Below, one piece after another: positions 59,379 through 64,000 of a DNA stretch of 64,000 bases. The DNA comes from Osmia lignaria lignaria (Eukaryota; Arthropoda; Insecta; Hymenoptera; Megachilidae), in the NCBI RefSeq assembly GCF_051020975.1, contig NC_135036.1, positions 4,712,001 through 4,776,000 on the forward strand, in the 5' to 3' direction. The stretch's first letter is position 1. Every line of letters begins with the position of its first letter. The notes beneath the pieces are model-generated. The model searched no databases and was not told where the DNA came from. It worked only from the letters and a program-made list of their open reading frames with translations. Both the position numbers and the translations under genes were made by a program.

Positions 59379-60019
59379 AGAGAGGTTCATCGCCAGAATC
59401 CCGAAAACGGACAATTATCGAGCGGCTACTGTAATACCTTGCACAGACGTGTCGGTTCGCAGTTTTCATTTAATTAATAGAATGAAAAGAAAAGGGGAGA
59501 CACTGACGATGAAACGAGACACGGGGTAGGAATGCGGTATAATTGAAAAGGGGATCCTGACTGGTCCTTTCGAAACACTACTAAACGTGTGCGTACAATC
59601 TCGGAAAAAAGAGAGGGCAAAAACAAAGGGTGAAGAAAAAAAATACAAAAGAAGTTCTATCAGCGACCGTATTGTAGCTTCTCGTCCGTGCGAGCTAAGC
59701 GTGTCGCAACTTTTTACATCACGTGCCTTACATACACACGTACGTTTCATGGAAAGGTATGCTGTTTCAGGAACATCTCTTCCTATGAACGTGCACGTAA
59801 CTCCGATTATTTTTCCAACTATGACCACATTACTTTCGTATTCCAACGATTTGCCATGCTGCTCCGCCTCTCTATCCTCCGTTTCAAGATCGAGTATAGT
59901 GCTAACATTAAGTACCAGTCCTGAAGAAATACAGTATAATATTTATAAAACATTAGCTATTAAAATTCACAGCATATTCAAAATCTAAAAAGTTATGATA
60001 TTTGATTCGAACCATAAAA
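59379..60019. other. GC-richer interval, no gene recognised
   Basis: Positions 59390-59900 hold overlapping ORFs on both strands (up to 133 codons, opening with GTG). No domain is recognised. Confidence 0.3.
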
Positions 60020-60482
60020 TGTATATTACATTATATCTAATGTGGATATAGTAATAATGGTATTGTTATTAAATGTATACTGATCTGTGGGAAGGAATCA
60101 GTATATTACATTATATCTAATGTATACCGCAGTTCACCAGAGTCCATAACTGCGACGCGCAGGTTGGAAGATGGTGGGGGAACGCAGCGAGTATCGCCAA
60201 TCAGGGCGAAGATGCGCACTGGAGATGCGCAAAGAACGAAAACTGGTCTTTTCGCAGTTATGGACTCTGGTGAACTGCGGTATAGATATAGTAATAATGA
60301 TATTGTTATTAAATGTATACTGATCTGTGGGAAGGAATCAGTATATTACATTATATCTAATGTGGATATAGTAATAAGGATATTGTTATTAAATGTATAT
60401 TATATTATATCTAATGTAGATATAGTAATAATGATATTGTTATTAAATGTATACTGATCTGTGGGAAGGAATCAGTATATTA
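60020..60482. repeat. Tandem array of ~80-bp units, interrupted by a MITE
   Basis: The unit contains GATATAGTAATAATGATATT, then GTTATTAAATGTATACTGAT, then GTGGGAAGGAATCAGTATAT and TACATTATATCTAATGT. Copies start near 60043, 60285, 60363 and 60417. The third copy lacks the GTGGGAAGG half. Copies are nearly identical, so the array is young. It is split by the element 60125-60282. Confidence 0.85.
60125..60282. mobile_element. MITE with perfect 31-bp TIRs and reconstructable empty site
   Basis: The left 31 bases (starting TACCGCAGTTCACCAGAGTC) are the exact reverse complement of the right 31. TA flanks both sides (60123-60124; 60283-60284). Removing the element and one TA gives TAATGTAGATATAG, identical to the junction in the neighbouring array unit near 60412. 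The interior is GC-rich (GCGCAGGTTGG, GATGCGCACTGGAGATGCGC). It is 158 bp, non-coding, and probably the youngest insertion in the window. Confidence 0.92.
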
Positions 60483-61731
60483 AAATTTATATGAAAGTTT
60501 CGAACGCACTTTTCAGAATAAAAGTTTAGACAAAAGATTGGAGAAAGTATGGGTGAAGGGTAGGAAGGGTGGAGAGATTGGATTGCGTGTCCTAACAAAA
60601 TCCATAGCCATTATTTCGGCTGCTACGGTGTGTACGTTCGCCAGAAATGAATATGCAAGAATCTACCGGCGAATATTTACGTGCAGACTGGCGTTCGCCT
60701 ATGTACAATGTGGTTCAAAAGGTGAAGCCGACCAGAACCGCTGATCCTCTCGTTTTGTTCCGCTCCACTCCGGCTACTTCCGATGCACGCTCTGACCTTA
60801 AATTCCACTGCGGTAATTCGCGAAGGATCAACGAACTACTTCGACTCCAGTTTTATTACTCCGTCCGTCATTTAATTATCACGAATTTATTTAATAATAT
60901 TATTTTGGAATTGTACATCTTTCACCAGTACTTTTGCAAAAATTTGGATTGTTTCCTAAAATATGTATATTTATTTTAAAAAGTTGTTTTTTAATAAAGT
61001 ATTATACTAATATATTAATAAAAAGTTAAATATTATATGTATATTATTAAAATAGTTAAAAGAAAGTGTTACATGTTTTATTTAATTTAAAACTGGGGCT
61101 CTGTCCATGGTTCGCCGATGGAGAATTAAAAAAGCAAATTACGTTTATTGAAATTGTAGTATGTTTATTATGCCATGTAAATTCTGTTGTATTTTATAAT
61201 TTTTTGAAATGAATATACATAATGAAAAGTATTAAAAATGGTAAAGAGAGGAAATAATAAAAATGGAGCAGACCTGAAAACGTGAAAATTTTATATCTTT
61301 GACGCAAATTAGTATGTTTTATTTTAAAAGCAAGGGTACCAATGCTTAAATTAAAAAATTATGAAAGCAAAAAGAAATCTGTAATGAATTACGGTCTAAC
61401 CAAAAGAGATGTACTTTTTATTATGAAACTGAAAATCACTAGTTTATACAGTCTGTACAGCGTATTTTCAGATATGTAAATATAATTTCGGAGTTGAATT
61501 TAGTATGTTAATTTAAATAAAATATTCACGTAAAGTTTGTCCCACCTGATTTTACTTTCAAGTTACATCCGCATTTATGCAGCCACTGTTATTCACCATG
61601 TTCTTTTTTTTCTACAAAAATATGTTGAATATTAAATTTAAATCTGAATATAAATTTTAATAAGTATTATCACTAATTTAAAAATCATTAGTGATAAGTA
61701 TACAAAGATAACGTGCATTTTGTTAAAATAT
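60483..61731. other. Unassigned interval with MITE fragment
   Basis: Positions 60540-60860 are GC-richer, with unrecognised ORFs. At about 61085-61125, GGGGCTCTGTCCATGGTTCG is a fragment of the CCATGGTCCGCCG MITE family. The rest is AT-rich. Confidence 0.35.
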
Positions 61732-61945
61732 TTAAATTTTTGAACAACGGAGCCTGGGTCAATTGTGACCCAAACTTACACAATATATACTAGAATATCA
61801 ACCTAATTTTTAAATAAAGGAGTATCATATATTGGAAGAATAGTTTTGAAAAAAACAGTGTAAAACTGAGAAAATTAAAATAATATAAAATACACAATTA
61901 AATTAACATTGTGGTGCTCTCCATGGTCCGCCGTCCGAGGGTTAA
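61732..61945. mobile_element. piggyBac-like MITE (CCATGGTCCGCCG family), TTAA both sides
   Basis: The left edge is TTAAATTTTTGAACAACGGA followed by GCCTGGGTCAATTGTGACCC. The right edge is CTCCATGGTCCGCCGTCCGA followed by GGGTTAA. It is 214 bp in the same orientation as the 12076 copy. The GGGTCAATTGTGACCC block is a near-palindrome present in the family. Confidence 0.7.
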
Positions 61946-62021
61946 GAAATGGAAAAAGGTTATTAAACACAATTATGTGTATTTATACGCTTTAACTTTT
62001 TATAATACCCTTATTACCACA

Positions 62022-62835
62022 TACAGGGTGTATCATTTATATAGTTATGAGTTATTTGCTTTAAATAACAAAATTTGATATCTTTTTATAGCATATTAGG
62101 GTAATAAGTATGGTATTAATTTTTATATTTTTATGTAGATTTCATTTAATCTGGAAACATTCATTTGAATATATTTTGTTCATTTTATAAAGTCAAAGAA
62201 TTACAGTAAAAAATGTTTTTCAATATTAAAAATGAATTACGAAAATAATGTTACAACCAAGCAAAGTGTGATTACATTTCAAATTTATTGCTAGCACTGT
62301 TAAACTTTTATTAGTTTTTTTTTTGTAATGTACTAAATATGTTCTAAGTTTGTAATACAACTAGATAAAGCAAAGAAATAATTTTATATCTATAGCTATT
62401 TAACTGATAAAATTCATACCAAAATTATCAAACATATTTACACTAATTTTTCATGAATTATACTTTAATAATACTATCATGGAAGTCATCCAAAATTGTA
62501 TCCATAAAATGTATTTGAATAATTAGGAAAAGTTACTCTCGAATATCGTCATTAATTCTGAAAACGTAAAAAAGATTTCATAAGCGGTCTTAAAATATTT
62601 TTTGCGTTCTCATAAAGACATTTTCAAGAAAGATATTCGGGAGATCACACTTAAATAAGACAATCTGTACATTAGATAACAATGTGATATATCAAACTGA
62701 TGGCATAAATTAAAAAATTACATGGTTCAATTTAATTATTATTAAAGATATACTATTTTTACTGTAAGGGAGACAATGTATTACCACTTTGTATAAACTT
62801 GACTCCTATTTCTCTGGACACCTTGTATACAACCT
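62022..62835. mobile_element. Possible element with ACAGGGTGT-type ends
   Basis: The left edge, ATACAGGGTGTATCATTT, and the right edge (reverse-complemented), GTATACAAGGTGTCCAGAG, share a TACA(G/A)GGTGT core. About 800 bp of AT-rich non-coding sequence lies between. Another ACAGGCTGTTTCAGAACGAG occurs at 63049. The pairing is tentative. Confidence 0.3.
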
Positions 62836-63519
62836 GGAGAAAGGTGAAGACCATGCAAGAAATGGACAGCAAGGATGCGTTCTCTTTAAAGTAATGACGG
62901 ATGGAGATTCGTAAACTAGCGGAATAAAAACAGCTAATTAGCAACTAGTTGGAGTGGTAGTCGAAGAAAGTCTTACGCTTGGTTGCTTGTTAACCGTGCA
63001 CTTTTTCAGCGAGAAACCATTTTGTGGAAGAACTAATGTGTACTTACAGGCTGTTTCAGAACGAGTGTAACAAACTTTAAAACAATGTAAAAATACATTG
63101 CCAGCTAAAATTACAATTAATAACATGTATAACATAAATACATTCAATGTGGTACATTCAGTAAACACTCGATAATTCCCCGCATTTAGGGCTTTGAATG
63201 ACGAGGAAGTATCGAGCATCAATGGGATCTGAGCTTTTGTTTCTATGGTGCAGTTATATATTCATTACCTATTCATTTGTTTATGTGACATAGCTATATA
63301 TTATTTAGATGAAAGAATAATTCCTAATAAAGAATTATATGACATGGAATTAGCGAGCTCATATTGTATATGTATATTTGTAGTTCAATTTCACAATATT
63401 TTCATAATTATAATAAACGAGTGATAAAAGATAGTTTGAGAACGTTAATAAGAATGAATAAAACAGAAATAGAAAGATAAATATGAGTAACAGTTATGAA
63501 GATTTCCATTTACTAAACT
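62836..63519. other. AT-rich stretch, no gene seen
   Basis: No gene is recognised. A 94-codon reverse-strand ORF (62938-63222) has no known domain. Confidence 0.4.
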
Positions 63520-63930
63520 TTTTCTATGTACAGTACCGAGCATAGTAGGCTTTCTAGGGAAAATGGCGATGTTTCGGGTTCCTAACCTTCCCTGGCACCT
63601 TATCCTTTCCCACAGATGGCGCGGGAGTAACTGATCCAGGAGAGAGGGTCCCATATATATAGGTCACTGGCCCCCCACCACTTGCCTCTAAACATACGCG
63701 GGAAAATTTGAATTGATATTTAGTTATTATTCATATTTCTTACTTCTATGCTAAATTTGATAATATTTAATAATAAAAAATTATATTATTTTGTTTCTAA
63801 ATCACTTTTAATATTAATATCATAAAAATCAGGACTTTAAGAAGTCCTGCTTCCCCTTTATTTTTCCTAGAGTAGTCTAATTTGATCACGAGTTTGCAGT
63901 GTATGCATTCGAGTTCATGAGAAAATTTGG
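63520..63930. repeat. Dispersed repeat, copy 3
   Basis: It begins with TACAGTACCGAGCATAGTAG and GGGAAAATGGCGATG, which resemble the 154-bp unit at 8-9 kb. It then follows copy 2: GGTCCCATATATATAGG, CCCCCCACCACTTGCC, ACGCGGGAAAATTTGAATTG and AAGAAGTCCTGCTTCCCC. The repeat therefore links the foldback unit to the dispersed family. Confidence 0.65.
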
Positions 63931-64000
63931 AACATTTATTGCAAAATTGAATTCTAAATAAATGATTGCATCTTATTTTATTTTATTTCTCAAAAATCAC

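Noticed and set aside
60001..60020. Reverse-strand tRNA B-box-like GGTTCGAATC
   Set aside because: The flanking sequence does not fold into tRNA arms.

Overview
The window looks like non-coding nuclear DNA from an insect, most likely a hymenopteran such as a bee. I base this on an AT-rich background broken by short GC-richer islands, TTAGG-type pentamer runs, a decayed mariner transposase, and a very high density of short terminal-inverted-repeat (TIR) elements. I read this as a long intron or an intergenic desert. No host protein-coding exon, rRNA or tRNA is convincingly visible. The only recognisable protein relic is the mariner transposase pseudogene near 38.9-39.75 kb.

Most interpretable structure is mobile DNA, which falls into several families. 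(1) hAT-like elements start TAG.. or CAG.. and carry 8-bp target-site duplications (TSDs); their interiors are arrays of CG-rich motifs such as CCCGACTCGA or TCGGGTACCCGA (3.4-4.1, 6.2-6.8, 17.6, 18.4-18.9, 25.5-25.9, 47.9-48.3 kb). (2) A second hAT-like family has ends CATTGGCGTAACTAG and an interior of degenerate GAATTTT motifs (10.2, 21.2, 23.8, 25.4, 33.9, 42.9, 53.6, 59.2 kb). (3) piggyBac-like TTAA-flanked MITEs begin TTAACCCT or TTAACACT (12.1, 22.1, 27.3, 33.4, 35.7, 41.5, 57.9, 61.7 kb). (4) TA-flanked Tc1/mariner- or pogo-like MITEs occur in four sequence groups (0.5-1.1; 17.2 and 55.0; 20.2, 22.4, 46.2 and 50.4; 60.1 kb). (5) Long foldback elements occur at 13.6, 34.4, 43.2, 53.3 and 54.7 kb.

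The most unusual structure is at about 8.0-9.05 kb: a large inverted repeat whose arms are tandem ~154-bp units, two on one arm and four on the other. Two insertions can be dated relative to their hosts: a TA MITE inside a foldback element at 55.0 kb, and a MITE with perfect 31-bp TIRs inside a tandem array at 60.1 kb whose empty site survives in a neighbouring unit.

Between the elements lie GC-richer, often strand-asymmetric pyrimidine-rich islands (for example 2.3-2.8, 16.1-16.4, 28.4-29.4, 32.5-33.3, 40.2-41.4, 52.4-53.0 and 55.9-56.4 kb). These are the best places to look for regulatory DNA or non-coding transcripts, but nothing in the sequence alone proves a function.
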